From contig NZ_VCQU01000013.1 in assembly GCF_012932915.1 (NCBI RefSeq), forward strand, positions 109,630 to 173,629: a DNA stretch of 64,000 nucleotides. Reading direction: 5' to 3'. The stretch's first letter is position 1. Each line of letters opens with the position of its first letter. Shown here piece by piece: positions 1-7,960 of the stretch. The translations under genes were made by a program, and so were the position numbers. This stretch comes from Antrihabitans stalactiti. GTDB taxonomy: Bacteria > Actinomycetota > Actinomycetes > Mycobacteriales > Mycobacteriaceae. The notes under the pieces are model-generated. The model saw nothing but the letters and a program-made list of their open reading frames with translations, had not been told where the DNA came from and searched no databases.

Positions 1-1
1 G

Positions 2-283
2 ACAGCCAAGACCTTCGAATGGATCGTCCGTTCGGCAGACGGTTGGCTGACGACTCCGCGTGAGACCGAGATCGACGACAGCGTGCAATTGCTGCGGCGG
101 ATGTGGGCTGATGCGGGCCGAGCTGGATCGCCGCGCATCATCGCGCTCGACGGTCGGCCGGACCTGGCGAAGCTCGCGCATTGGGAAGAGATCGGCGTCA
201 CCGACATTGCGTTCGGTTTGCCAGATCGTTCCGCTGACGAGGTCACGGCCTACATCGAGAAGTTGGCAGGAAGGCTGGCGTAG
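2..283 (+). CDS. LLM-class F420-dependent oxidoreductase, C-terminal part
   Basis: The reading frame is open from the first bases of the window to a TAG at 281-283, so only about the last 93 residues are present and the start lies upstream. The visible part contains an ADGWLTTP stretch and a GVTDIAFGLP segment followed by a short C-terminal helix, which fits the end of the luciferase-like barrel of actinobacterial F420-dependent oxidoreductases. The family call rests on this fragment alone, so cofactor and substrate cannot be judged. Two further flavin/deazaflavin-type genes occur within 8 kb. Confidence 0.6.
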   Translation, partial: TAKTFEWIVRSADGWLTTPRETEIDDSVQLLRRMWADAGRAGSPRIIALDGRPDLAKLAHWEEIGVTDIAFGLPDRSADEVTAYIEKLAGRLA

Positions 284-375
284 CGCGGCCATGCCGCATA
301 GGAATTTGTTACGCGCAAACGCAATTGCGCTTGCGTCGAACAAAAAGCCCTGCGGCGGGCGTGGTCCGGAACCGA

Positions 376-525
376 CTAACTGGGTGCCGGCGGAAAAACG
401 AACATGAACACGACGGCCATGTTGACCATCAGCAAGGCGATGAGCGCGAGTACGAACGTGAAATCGGATGGGCCGTCGACCTGCAACGGTTTTGCGTCTG
501 CGGACACGTCTTTGCTGGCTTCCAT
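376..525 (-). CDS. small single-pass membrane protein (49 aa)
   Basis: A short minus-strand frame encodes 49 residues: a polar N-terminus (MEASKDVSADAKPLQVDGPS), then one hydrophobic segment of about 24 residues, ending FPPAPS. A stop codon lies in frame two codons before the ATG, fixing the start, and GAGG sits 8 nt upstream as a plausible ribosome binding site. It is convergent with the oxidoreductase fragment. I recognise no family. The clean start, binding site and well-formed transmembrane segment argue that it is real; function is unknown. Confidence 0.55.
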   Translation of the reverse strand: MEASKDVSADAKPLQVDGPSDFTFVLALIALLMVNMAVVFMFVFPPAPS

Positions 526-697
526 GGATCAAGCCTCGCGAACGGCGGTTCAAGTTCTCTTAACGGCGGCTTAACGCCTTCCTGACGACTCGATTAGATA
601 ACCCTTTGGTAGAGGTTTAGAGTTTCGGCGGTTTCGTGGGTGAGACTGTCCGCGAAGCGCTTCGGCGCGCCACCACGCACCTGGACCAGGAGTCGGA

Positions 698-763
698 ATG
701 GGAAAAATCCTCGGCGACATCATGCAACTCTTCTTCGACATGTTCAGCGGCGGCAGTAGCTAA
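698..763 (+). CDS. possible 21-aa peptide upstream of the DUF4185 gene
   Basis: ATG at 698 is preceded by CCAGGAG at 686-692, a good ribosome binding site, and opens 21 codons (MGKILGDIMQLFFDMFSGGS plus one Ser) ending TAA at 761-763. The DUF4185 gene starts 3 nt later at 767, so the two would be translated from one message. The peptide is amphipathic and hydrophobic. It could be a leader that couples translation of the next gene or a small membrane-active peptide. Support is only the binding site, spacing and composition. Confidence 0.4.
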   Translation: MGKILGDIMQLFFDMFSGGSS

Positions 764-766
764 CTC

Positions 767-1942
767 ATGCGTCGAATCGGAATTGCTCTCTCGGCGACCT
801 GCCTGGCGGCGACCGTGCTCACGGCAGGCGCGCCGACCGCGTCGGCCGGGCCCTGCACCGGCGGCACCGGCAGCCTCGGCAGTTCGGCGTCGAGTGGAAG
901 TTCGTTCGGCGGCACGAATCCGATCCCGTGGTTGAACGGCAGCGATGGCGGCCTGCCGAACCTGAAGGGTCGTTCGCAGGCGGTCGCCCACCTCACGGGC
1001 CTGGACAGTCCGAACGACTCCGTCCGCCGCTTCAATGTCGTCGGCACCGACCTCGGCATCATGTGGGACAACGGCTCGGGCCAAATCCTCACAGCATTCG
1101 GCGACACCGTCGGCGTCTCCAGGCAACCCTTTTGTGAAGGCCTGCTGGGGGATTGGCGGAGCAACGTCCTTTTCCGGTCGACCGACCACAACCTTGCCGA
1201 CGGCATGACGATCGACAGCGCTCCGCTCGACGGCGACCGGCACGCCAAGGAGATCATTCCGAGCAAGAAGATCGACGGCGTCGAGATGACCACGATCCCG
1301 ACAGCGGGGGTCGAGGCCAACGGCATTCAGTACATCAACTTCATGTCCGTTCGCAGCTGGGGCGAACCCGGTGAATGGGTCACGAACTTTTCGGCGTTGG
1401 CGTCGTCGGTCGACAACGGAGAAAAGTGGAAGGTCGATCTGACGACGGTTCGACCGAACGATCCCCTGACCGGGAACGGCAACTTTCAGATGGGCGCGTA
1501 CGTCAAAGACGGCGGGTTTGTGTATTTGTTCGGCACACCGTCGGGGCGGAAGGGCTCGGTGTCGTTGGCACGGGTCAAGGAAGCAGATTTCGCCAATCAA
1601 ATTGCGTACGAATACTGGGACGGCCACGGCTGGACGCCGACCGTGCCTGCCGCTGCAACCCCGGTGATTGCGGGACCTGTCGGGGAGATGTCCGTCGCGT
1701 ACAACGACCATCTGCGCAAGTTCATTGCGCTATATTCCGACGGGTCGAATCCTGCGGTGATGCGTGTCGCCGACCGTCCTGAAGGACCATGGGGGAGCCC
1801 GGATGTGCTGATCGGAAGTCGCGAGGTGTCCGGGATGTACGGTGCGTACATTCACCCGTGGTCGAGCGGTCGAGACCTCTATTTTGTGGCGACAACCTGG
1901 TCTGACTACAACGTCATGCTGATCAAGGCGACCCTGCCGTAA
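767..1942 (+). CDS. secreted DUF4185 domain protein
   Basis: 391 residues. The N-terminus is a classical Sec signal (MRRIG, hydrophobic core, predicted cleavage after TASA near residue 27) followed by a Gly/Ser-rich linker. From about residue 80 the protein reads as a DUF4185 domain: repeated beta-propeller-like strands, an FGDTVG motif, then VLFRSTD, and a late YNDHLRKF segment. Proteins of this kind are exported by mycobacteria and relatives and resemble sialidase/glycosidase-type propellers, but no catalytic role is established that I know of. It probably acts outside the membrane. The start directly follows the small reading frame at 698-763. Confidence 0.75.
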   Translation: MRRIGIALSATCLAATVLTAGAPTASAGPCTGGTGSLGSSASSGSSFGGTNPIPWLNGSDGGLPNLKGRSQAVAHLTGLDSPNDSVRRFNVVGTDLGIMWDNGSGQILTAFGDTVGVSRQPFCEGLLGDWRSNVLFRSTDHNLADGMTIDSAPLDGDRHAKEIIPSKKIDGVEMTTIPTAGVEANGIQYINFMSVRSWGEPGEWVTNFSALASSVDNGEKWKVDLTTVRPNDPLTGNGNFQMGAYVKDGGFVYLFGTPSGRKGSVSLARVKEADFANQIAYEYWDGHGWTPTVPAAATPVIAGPVGEMSVAYNDHLRKFIALYSDGSNPAVMRVADRPEGPWGSPDVLIGSREVSGMYGAYIHPWSSGRDLYFVATTWSDYNVMLIKATLP

Positions 1943-1959
1943 CTTGTTCGGTCCGACCC

Positions 1960-4089
1960 GTGTCCGGATACGATCGCGAGATGGCCGAAGCGGATAACCG
2001 CCACCTGGCGGAACTGATCTGCGGTGCATTCGCTCGGGCCTCTACTGAAGCGGTGGTCGTCGGCGATCCGAGCGGACTGATCGTGGAACTGAATTCGGCG
2101 GCCGCCGACATGTTCGGCTATGCGCGGGAGGAATTGCTCGGCCGCCCAGTCGATGTGCTGTTCCCGCCTGCCCTGCTCGAACGGCAGACTGCGGCGCTGT
2201 CACGGTTGCGTGAAACTCGGACTCCGCGGGTGCAGGGCCGCCGTTTCACGATGACCGGGCTGCGCAGCGACGGCGAAATGCTTCCGCTGGAGGTGTCGAT
2301 GAGTGAAACCGACGCCGACGATCCAGCACTCGGCGGCGGGTATGTCGTCGCGTTTGCGCGCTCTCGGATGGAGAGCAGTGGTGCACCTGCGATCGCAGAT
2401 TCCGATTCATGGGAGACCTTCGAGAGCGTGACTGCGATTCTCGAGTCGGCGCCGGTTCTCGTCTTCGCAGTAGACACCGCAGGAATCATTCGAGTATCCA
2501 CAGGCGGTGTGCTGAAAGATCTCGGCTTTCAGCCTGGTCAATTGATCGGCGAAAGTATCCACACGGTCTATGCCGATCGACCCGATATCTACGCGAACAA
2601 CATGCGAGCACTCTCGGGCGAGGAATTCCGTGTTCGCGTTGCGATCGGCCCGCACATCTACGACACCCAATACCGTCCACTGTTCACCGCAGGTGGCGCG
2701 TTGAAAGGCAGTCTGGGCATCACCACCGACGTGACCGCTCAGGTGGTCAGCGAACAAGCACTTCGGATGCTCGCCGAGACGGACGCGGTCACGGGGTTGG
2801 GTAGTCGCGGACAGATCGAGCAGGAACTCGCCGCAGCCTTCGACTCAGGCGGACCGCTGACGCTGTTGTTGGTGGATCTCGACGATTTCAAGGACATCAA
2901 CGATTCGCACGGTCACTTGGTCGGCGACGTCGTGCTGCGCCGAATCGGCGGACGGATGCGTCGAATTGTGGGCAGCACAGCAATTTTGGGCCGCTTGGGT
3001 GGCGACGAACTGATCGTCGGGCTCCATTCCGACGACCTCCTAGAGGTATCTTCGATCGCGGACAAGATCCTCGGCGAGATTTCGCGGCCGATGCGCATCG
3101 AGGTGGATGCCGGAGAGCAAATGACCGAACTCGACGTCAGCATCACGGCGAGCATCGGAATTGCGGTGGCCCCTATGGATGGCGACAGTCCGTCGAGCTT
3201 GCTGACGCACGCCGACAGCGCGATGTACGCGGCGAAACGCTCGGGTCGTGCGTCGCACCGCTTCTATCGCGCGGACGCAGATCGGGCTGGTCGACGCCTG
3301 CAGGTGTCCACTCGGCTGCGTAGCGCCATCAAATCGGGAGCGCTCGACGTCGAATTCCAGCCGATCTGCCGGCTCGCGGACGGGAAAGTAGCCGGGTTCG
3401 AAGCGCTGGCGCGTTGGAACGATGCGCGCCTCGGTCCGGTGAGTCCGGACGAGTTCATTGCTTTGGCAGAGTCATCGCCGTTGATCGACGACCTGTTCGA
3501 CCTGGTGCTGCACAGATCGTTGGAAGCGGCCGCTGCCTGGAATGCCGGTCGGGGCTCGTCGGCTGACTTCGTCTCCATCAATATCAATGTCGCTGCACGG
3601 CAACTGCGCGATCCTGGGCTACCGGATCAAATCATTCGTGCTGCTGACGCGGTCGGCCTGCCATATGGATGCGTCGCGATCGAGCTGACGGAAACGGCCG
3701 TCATGGAGAACGCAGCGCGAACATGGGGAGTTCTCAGGGCGATCAGCGGTGCTGGGATTCGCGTACTCATCGACGACTACGGCGTCGGCTATTCGAATAT
3801 GGCTCGCTTGGGCGAGCTTTCGGGAGCGGGGATCCTCGAAGGAATCAAGATCGACCGGACCTTTGTTGCCGACCTACCTACCGACCGAGCGAAGACGTTG
3901 CTGACGATGTTCCTGACGATGACGCGGTCACTCGGAGTTTCCGCTGTCGCGGAAGGGATCGAGAGCGACGAACAGCTGCGGACACTGCTGGGCCTCGGGT
4001 GTGTGATCGGCCAGGGCTGGCATTTCGCCAAGCCGATGTCGAGAGACAGTGCGGTCCAGCTGATTCTGGACGGCGGCATGATCAAATAA
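1960..4089 (+). CDS. PAS-PAS-GGDEF-EAL cyclic-di-GMP turnover protein
   Basis: 709 residues from GTG 1960, or 702 from ATG 1981, which has GAG just upstream; the start is undecided. Two PAS-type sensor domains (about 10-130 and 150-265) precede a GGDEF domain (about 270-430) and an EAL domain (about 450-705). The cyclase signature reads GGDEL at residues 347-351. The phosphodiesterase half retains FEALAR (EAL at 481-483), NINVAA, ELTE, DDYGVG, KIDRTF and AEGIES, so it looks catalytically competent. I see no RxxD inhibitory site just before GGDEL. It should make and/or degrade c-di-GMP in the cytoplasm in response to a ligand or redox signal. Confidence 0.9.
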   Translation: MSGYDREMAEADNRHLAELICGAFARASTEAVVVGDPSGLIVELNSAAADMFGYAREELLGRPVDVLFPPALLERQTAALSRLRETRTPRVQGRRFTMTGLRSDGEMLPLEVSMSETDADDPALGGGYVVAFARSRMESSGAPAIADSDSWETFESVTAILESAPVLVFAVDTAGIIRVSTGGVLKDLGFQPGQLIGESIHTVYADRPDIYANNMRALSGEEFRVRVAIGPHIYDTQYRPLFTAGGALKGSLGITTDVTAQVVSEQALRMLAETDAVTGLGSRGQIEQELAAAFDSGGPLTLLLVDLDDFKDINDSHGHLVGDVVLRRIGGRMRRIVGSTAILGRLGGDELIVGLHSDDLLEVSSIADKILGEISRPMRIEVDAGEQMTELDVSITASIGIAVAPMDGDSPSSLLTHADSAMYAAKRSGRASHRFYRADADRAGRRLQVSTRLRSAIKSGALDVEFQPICRLADGKVAGFEALARWNDARLGPVSPDEFIALAESSPLIDDLFDLVLHRSLEAAAAWNAGRGSSADFVSININVAARQLRDPGLPDQIIRAADAVGLPYGCVAIELTETAVMENAARTWGVLRAISGAGIRVLIDDYGVGYSNMARLGELSGAGILEGIKIDRTFVADLPTDRAKTLLTMFLTMTRSLGVSAVAEGIESDEQLRTLLGLGCVIGQGWHFAKPMSRDSAVQLILDGGMIK

Positions 4090-4113
4090 GGCGACGAATG
4101 TCGTTAGGGCGGC

Positions 4114-4119
4114 TAAACT
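4114..4119 (+). promoter_or_regulatory. -10 element, probable leaderless start
   Basis: TAAACT fits the actinobacterial TANNNT -10 consensus and ends 6 nt before the ATG at 4126. There is no Shine-Dalgarno-like sequence in front of that ATG, so transcription probably begins at the start codon. No convincing -35 element is visible. Confidence 0.45.
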
Positions 4120-4125
4120 TGCCTA

Positions 4126-5481
4126 ATGCACGTCCGGGTAACGACGCGTTCCGGGTTGCGCGAGGGGATCAACGGCTCCGGGGCGGGGGTACTCCGACCC
4201 CTCGCCAGCTTCTGCGTATTGCTGATCAGCGTCGTGCTCGCCTACTCGGCGATACGCGCAGCACGGGAAGGGACTGCCGAAGGCTGGTTGTTCGCGGCAG
4301 CACTCTCTGGTTTGTTCGTTGCCCGTGGCCTCCACCTGCGGCGGCCGATATCGCTGGCGCACACGACCTTCGCCGTACTTTTCATTGCGTTCGGCGATCT
4401 CGGATATCGTGCCGATTACCAGACCGTCGGCTTCGTCCTGATCGGCGCTTCAGGGTTCGTCTTCATGTTGGCGCCGCGCAGCAAGCCCCAGCCGCAACAG
4501 CTGTGTGCCGTCGCGGCATTGGTATCGCGGACCATCGACGATCCACTCGCGCCGTTCGCGCTGCACTCGTGGAAGAGCTACTTCTTCAACGAAGGCCAGA
4601 CCGCTGCCATTGCCTACCGGACGCGGGCCGGAATCGCCGTCGTCGCGGGCGATCCGATCGGTGCAGCACAGGACTTTCCGCTGCTGATCGCCGACTTCTC
4701 GGCGTTCGCGCGCGATCACGGTTGGCGGGTCGCAGTGCTCGGTGCCGGGGAGCGGTGCCTGCCGCTGTGGCAGGCGCAGTCGGGTGGCCGGGCGGTGCCG
4801 ATCGGGCGCGATGTCGTCATCGATGTCGACGACTTCAACCTGGAGGGACGGCGCTTTCGAAACTTGCGCCAAGCCGTCAGCCGGACCCACAACTTCGGTA
4901 TCAAGACCGACATCGAATGGGAGGCTGCGCTTTCCGAATCGACGCGGGCCGAACTCATGGGAATTGTCGACGAATGGCATGCAGGACATCAGAATCGTGG
5001 ATTCTCGATGATCCTCGATCACCTGCTCGACGGACGCCATCCGGGCATGCTCGTCGTGATAGCTCGCGACTCGCACGGCAGGGCAGTCGGGTTCCAGCGG
5101 TACGGAACCTCAGCCGGCGGTCGTGAGCTGAGTATCGACGTGCCGTGGCGGACGCTCGACGCTCCGAACGGCGTCGACGAGCGCATGACCATCGACGTCA
5201 TCGACTATGCGAAGGACACGGGTGCGAACCGGGTTTCGTTGGCGTTCGGCGCTTTTCCGGAGTTGTTCGCCGACGAACCACAGACCCGGTTGAGCCGGAT
5301 TGCCCGCGCTCTTGTTCATGTCGGCGACCCGCTGCTCAACCTTGAATCGCTGTACCGGTTTCTGCGGAAGTTCCACGCATTTGCAGACCGCCGATACGTG
5401 CTCGTTCGCGTCCGTGATCTGCTGCCCGCGGTTTTCGCCATGTTGACCCTCGAGTTCGTGCCACACCGCCTCGAGTACTGA
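4126..5481 (+). CDS. membrane protein with DUF2156 (phosphatidylglycerol lysyltransferase-like) domain
   Basis: 451 residues. About four hydrophobic segments lie in the first 110 residues (around 22-46, 53-69, 78-95 and 100-116). They are followed by a soluble DUF2156 domain to the C-terminus, with the typical KSYFFNE, AGDPIG and RRFRNLRQAVSR stretches. DUF2156 is the GNAT-like catalytic half of MprF/LysX enzymes that transfer an aminoacyl group to membrane phospholipid. Here the membrane part is much shorter than the MprF flippase and there is no lysyl-tRNA synthetase domain, so the acyl donor and acceptor are unknown. The ATG has no ribosome binding site, consistent with a leaderless message. 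Confidence 0.75.
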   Translation: MHVRVTTRSGLREGINGSGAGVLRPLASFCVLLISVVLAYSAIRAAREGTAEGWLFAAALSGLFVARGLHLRRPISLAHTTFAVLFIAFGDLGYRADYQTVGFVLIGASGFVFMLAPRSKPQPQQLCAVAALVSRTIDDPLAPFALHSWKSYFFNEGQTAAIAYRTRAGIAVVAGDPIGAAQDFPLLIADFSAFARDHGWRVAVLGAGERCLPLWQAQSGGRAVPIGRDVVIDVDDFNLEGRRFRNLRQAVSRTHNFGIKTDIEWEAALSESTRAELMGIVDEWHAGHQNRGFSMILDHLLDGRHPGMLVVIARDSHGRAVGFQRYGTSAGGRELSIDVPWRTLDAPNGVDERMTIDVIDYAKDTGANRVSLAFGAFPELFADEPQTRLSRIARALVHVGDPLLNLESLYRFLRKFHAFADRRYVLVRVRDLLPAVFAMLTLEFVPHRLEY

Positions 5482-5483
5482 CC

Positions 5484-5489
5484 TACCGT
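5484..5489 (+). promoter_or_regulatory. -10 element, probable leaderless start
   Basis: TACCGT (TANNNT) ends 6 nt before the ATG at 5496, the same geometry as at 4114-4126. The upstream gene stops at 5481, so the promoter would overlap its last codons. No Shine-Dalgarno sequence precedes the ATG. Confidence 0.4.
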
Positions 5490-5495
5490 CAAGCG

Positions 5496-6380
5496 ATGGA
5501 TATCGGAATCGCCCTGCCAACGATGTGCCGGGGCTACACGCGCGCGACAACGATCGACTGGTGCAAGCTCGCTGACCAAGGCCCGTTCTCTTCCATCTCG
5601 TGCGGTGAGCGCGTGACCTTCCACAATCCCGATATGTGGACGACCCTTGCGGCCGCCGCGGCACTCACCGAACGGCTACGCATCTTCGTCAATCTCTCTG
5701 TGTTGCCTGCTCATCCGGCCGCGCTGGTCGCCAAGCAGACGGCGACGCTCGACGTCCTCTCCGGCGGCCGGGTCACCTTGGGTGTCGGCGTCGGCGGTCG
5801 TGAGCACGATTACAGCGCAATGGATTCGGGTTTCGACCGGCGGCACGCACGATTGGACGAGGGCGTCGCGGCGTTGCGGGCATTGTGGTCCGGTGCGCCA
5901 CCGTTCGACGGCGCCGACCCTATCGGTCCGCAGTGCGTGCAACGGGGCGGACCGCCGCTTCTCGCGGGCGCGCTCGGACCGAAATCGCTTGCGCGCGCGG
6001 CCGCGTGGGCCGACGGAGTGATCGGTTTCAGCGTTGCCGGTCTGCCTGCCGAGATCACCTGGGCAGCCGATGCTGCGCGCAGCACCTGGGACCGCGCTGG
6101 ACGTGACGCACCCCGACTGGTGAGCGGCTGCTTCTACGCCGTCGGTGTACCCGAACCCGCAACTGTGTTGCGCGCCTTCACGGCCGAATACCTCGCGATC
6201 TTCGGCCGCGACAATGTCGCGTCGTTCGCCTCGTCGATGACGACCTTCGACGCCGACGCGGTGAACCGGGCTCTGGACGGTGCCGAAGCGGCAGGCCTCG
6301 ACGAATTCATTCTCGTGCCCGCTGCACCCGAGCTCGCCGTTCTCGAGGCCACAATCGACCTGGTGCAGCGACGCCGTTAG
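5496..6380 (+). CDS. LLM-class flavin-dependent oxidoreductase
   Basis: 294 residues, a normal length for a compact luciferase-like monooxygenase. The N-terminus MDIGIALP, the NLSVLPAHPAALVAKQTATL segment and the following SGGRVTLGVGVGG motif are hallmarks of the family's TIM-barrel fold with FMN or F420 as cofactor. The substrate cannot be inferred. The gene starts 15 nt after the DUF2156 gene but may have its own leaderless promoter. Its stop codon shares the tetranucleotide TTAG (6377-6380) with the stop of the convergent gene, so there is no intergenic space for a terminator. Confidence 0.85.
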   Translation: MDIGIALPTMCRGYTRATTIDWCKLADQGPFSSISCGERVTFHNPDMWTTLAAAAALTERLRIFVNLSVLPAHPAALVAKQTATLDVLSGGRVTLGVGVGGREHDYSAMDSGFDRRHARLDEGVAALRALWSGAPPFDGADPIGPQCVQRGGPPLLAGALGPKSLARAAAWADGVIGFSVAGLPAEITWAADAARSTWDRAGRDAPRLVSGCFYAVGVPEPATVLRAFTAEYLAIFGRDNVASFASSMTTFDADAVNRALDGAEAAGLDEFILVPAAPELAVLEATIDLVQRRR

Positions 6381-6835
6381 ACGGTGATATCGCCGATCGC
6401 CGTGACCCACGACGGTGCGTCGCGTACAGCCCATGCCGCGGTGTCTCGGCCGAAATGGGTCACGAACTCCACGCGCAGCAACGGCATGTGTGCGACATGG
6501 TTGAGGTGGTGCCTGGCGATATCTGTCTTGCGCACGTCGAGCAGCGAAATCTCGAGCGGATGCACCGACCCCTTCATCGAGAACCACAGCTGCGTTCGGG
6601 TGAGAATCAGGGTTCCGACGCCGAGCACCTGGCTGTCGGCCAAGGAGTTCAATCCGAAGAAGCCGGCCTCGTCCGAGAGCAGGATGCTGTCTGGATCGAT
6701 CTGCTCGGCGAACAGTGTTGCGGCGCGACGCTTTCGCATCTTGTTGCCTAGCTTCCATCCTTGCGTCGCGATGACCCGCCACAAAAGGGCAAACAGAACG
6801 AACGTCATCAGCAACACGACGATCAACTTCACCAT
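6377..6835 (-). CDS. small membrane-anchored protein, paralog of 13458-13910
   Basis: 152 residues: one N-terminal membrane segment (about 3-22), a basic stretch (GNKMRKRRA), then a soluble domain of about 110 residues rich in predicted beta strands. The order FFGLNSL ... LTRTQLWFS ... PLEI ... VRKTDIARHHL matches, in order and spacing, the minus-strand protein at 13458-13910, so the two are paralogs. The domain resembles a bacterial PH/GRAM-like fold in general layout, but that is an impression. Likely anchored with the domain on the cytoplasmic side. Function unknown. Confidence 0.6.
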   Translation of the reverse strand: MVKLIVVLLMTFVLFALLWRVIATQGWKLGNKMRKRRAATLFAEQIDPDSILLSDEAGFFGLNSLADSQVLGVGTLILTRTQLWFSMKGSVHPLEISLLDVRKTDIARHHLNHVAHMPLLRVEFVTHFGRDTAAWAVRDAPSWVTAIGDITV

Positions 6836-6981
6836 CTGCGGATCCTCACGCCACGTCGCGCGCCGGCGGCCGGTGTGCCACCAGTTGGCTCTGGCACCGT
6901 CACACCCCCTGACCTCTGCGTTGTCGCGAGAATATCAATCAGACCGGCAGGCGGCCGGTTTGGTCGGTTCGACGGCGTTGG

Positions 6982-7377
6982 TCAGAGGGGTTCGTAGCAG
7001 TCGTAGGTTTCCTGTAGCACTACCCGGCCGTCGAGGTACTTCAGGAACATGGCGACATGGGCCCGAAGCTGGTCGCCAGGCTGCAAGTTTGCCATCGGTA
7101 TCGCGAGCGATGCCGTCCACGTAAGCTGCAGCGTCACAACATCTTCCGAAGCCATCGCCGACGTGACGTCGTAGCGCTGCTCGGTCAGCAGCGCCTTCCC
7201 GCGATGCGATGCCGCGAGCATCGCGTCCAGTCCGCGTGTTCCACCGTTCGGGGAGACGAGGCTCGGGTGCTCCACCTGGACCGCGTCTGGGTGGTAGTAG
7301 CCGCGCAAGTCCTCGCCGACGGCACCGGTTTCGATTGCGCTCAGCAGTTTTCGTGCGTGTTCTATGTGTTCACTCAT
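6982..7377 (-). CDS. SnoaL/NTF2-like family protein
   Basis: 131 residues from the ATG at 7377 (MSEHIEHARKLL). A second ATG four codons upstream, inside the palindromic operator, is possible but less likely. The sequence has the short SnoaL/NTF2 pattern: N-terminal helix, YYHPDAVQVEHPS near residue 27, and a C-terminal strand series ending QETYDCYEP. Such proteins are small cone-shaped isomerases, hydrolases or binding proteins; the substrate is unknown. It is divergent from a MarR gene, and the palindrome between them suggests control by that regulator, perhaps as an effector-modifying partner. Confidence 0.7.
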   Translation of the reverse strand: MSEHIEHARKLLSAIETGAVGEDLRGYYHPDAVQVEHPSLVSPNGGTRGLDAMLAASHRGKALLTEQRYDVTSAMASEDVVTLQLTWTASLAIPMANLQPGDQLRAHVAMFLKYLDGRVVLQETYDCYEPL

Positions 7378-7380
7378 ATG

Positions 7381-7396
7381 CACAACCATAGTTGTG
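7381..7396. promoter_or_regulatory. palindromic operator between SnoaL-like and marR genes
   Basis: CACAACCATAGTTGTG has perfect 6-nt arms (CACAAC/GTTGTG) around CATA. It sits between the divergent starts at 7377 (minus) and 7427 (plus). The size and position fit a MarR-family dimer site controlling both genes; the binding protein is inferred from adjacency. Confidence 0.6.
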
Positions 7397-7426
7397 TAAT
7401 CTGCCTTGTCAAGGCACGATGGGGAT

Positions 7427-7921
7427 ATGAAGACCGAGCACCTCGATCCGAATGGTTTGGACATCGCGACGCTGGTGATGCTCACCGGCGCCGCAGCACG
7501 GGAGATCGTCACCGACCGTGTGCACAAAGCAGGTTTCGACGATGTGCGTCCGGCGCACGGTTACGTCTTTCAATGTCTGATCGACGGGCAACCGACTATC
7601 TCGGAGATTGCGCGGACCCTCGGAATGACGCAGCAGGGTGCGTCGAAGTTGGTCGTCGATCTGGAGAAGCGCGGCTATGTGTCGCGAGTCCCAGATCCGA
7701 GCGACAGCCGTGCCCGCACAGTCGAACTCACCGAACGAGGCCGTCAGTGCATCGACGCGGCACGCTCGGCACGCGCGGACCTCGACGCTGCGCTCGTCCG
7801 AGCGATCGGCGCCGAGGATGTGGGTCGGCTGGCGGGCCTCCTCGCGTCGCTCATCGAAGTCCTCGGAGTGAACGCGTCGATCGCTGGACGGTCCGTCAAA
7901 TTGCCCGAGTGGGAACGCTGA
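7427..7921 (+). CDS. MarR-family transcriptional regulator
   Basis: 164 residues from the ATG at 7427, with GATGGGG just upstream; an in-frame TTG at 7406 is a weaker choice. The winged helix spans about residues 35-110: ISEIARTLGMTQQGASKLV is the recognition-helix region and RVPDPSDSRART the wing, followed by a dimerisation helix. It is a cytoplasmic DNA-binding protein that probably represses itself and the divergent SnoaL-like gene through the palindrome at 7381-7396. The Ddn-like gene 40 nt downstream may be cotranscribed. The ligand is unknown. Confidence 0.85.
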   Translation: MKTEHLDPNGLDIATLVMLTGAAAREIVTDRVHKAGFDDVRPAHGYVFQCLIDGQPTISEIARTLGMTQQGASKLVVDLEKRGYVSRVPDPSDSRARTVELTERGRQCIDAARSARADLDAALVRAIGAEDVGRLAGLLASLIEVLGVNASIAGRSVKLPEWER

Positions 7922-7960
7922 CCGCAGGCGTAAGTTTGCTTTCGAGGAGAGGAGTGACCC

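Noticed and set aside
325..585. 86-codon plus-strand frame with basic composition
   Set aside because: The opposite strand encodes a compact membrane protein with a clean start; the plus frame has no family features or binding site.
617..1711. 364-codon minus-strand frame
   Set aside because: Antisense to the DUF4185 gene, which has a signal peptide and family motifs.
3669..5126. 485-codon plus-strand frame spanning two genes
   Set aside because: It runs out of frame through the EAL domain and the DUF2156 gene and has the Arg-rich composition of a shadow frame.
5676..6782. 368-codon minus-strand frame
   Set aside because: Overlaps the LLM oxidoreductase gene in antisense and a smaller, better supported minus-strand gene at 6377-6835.
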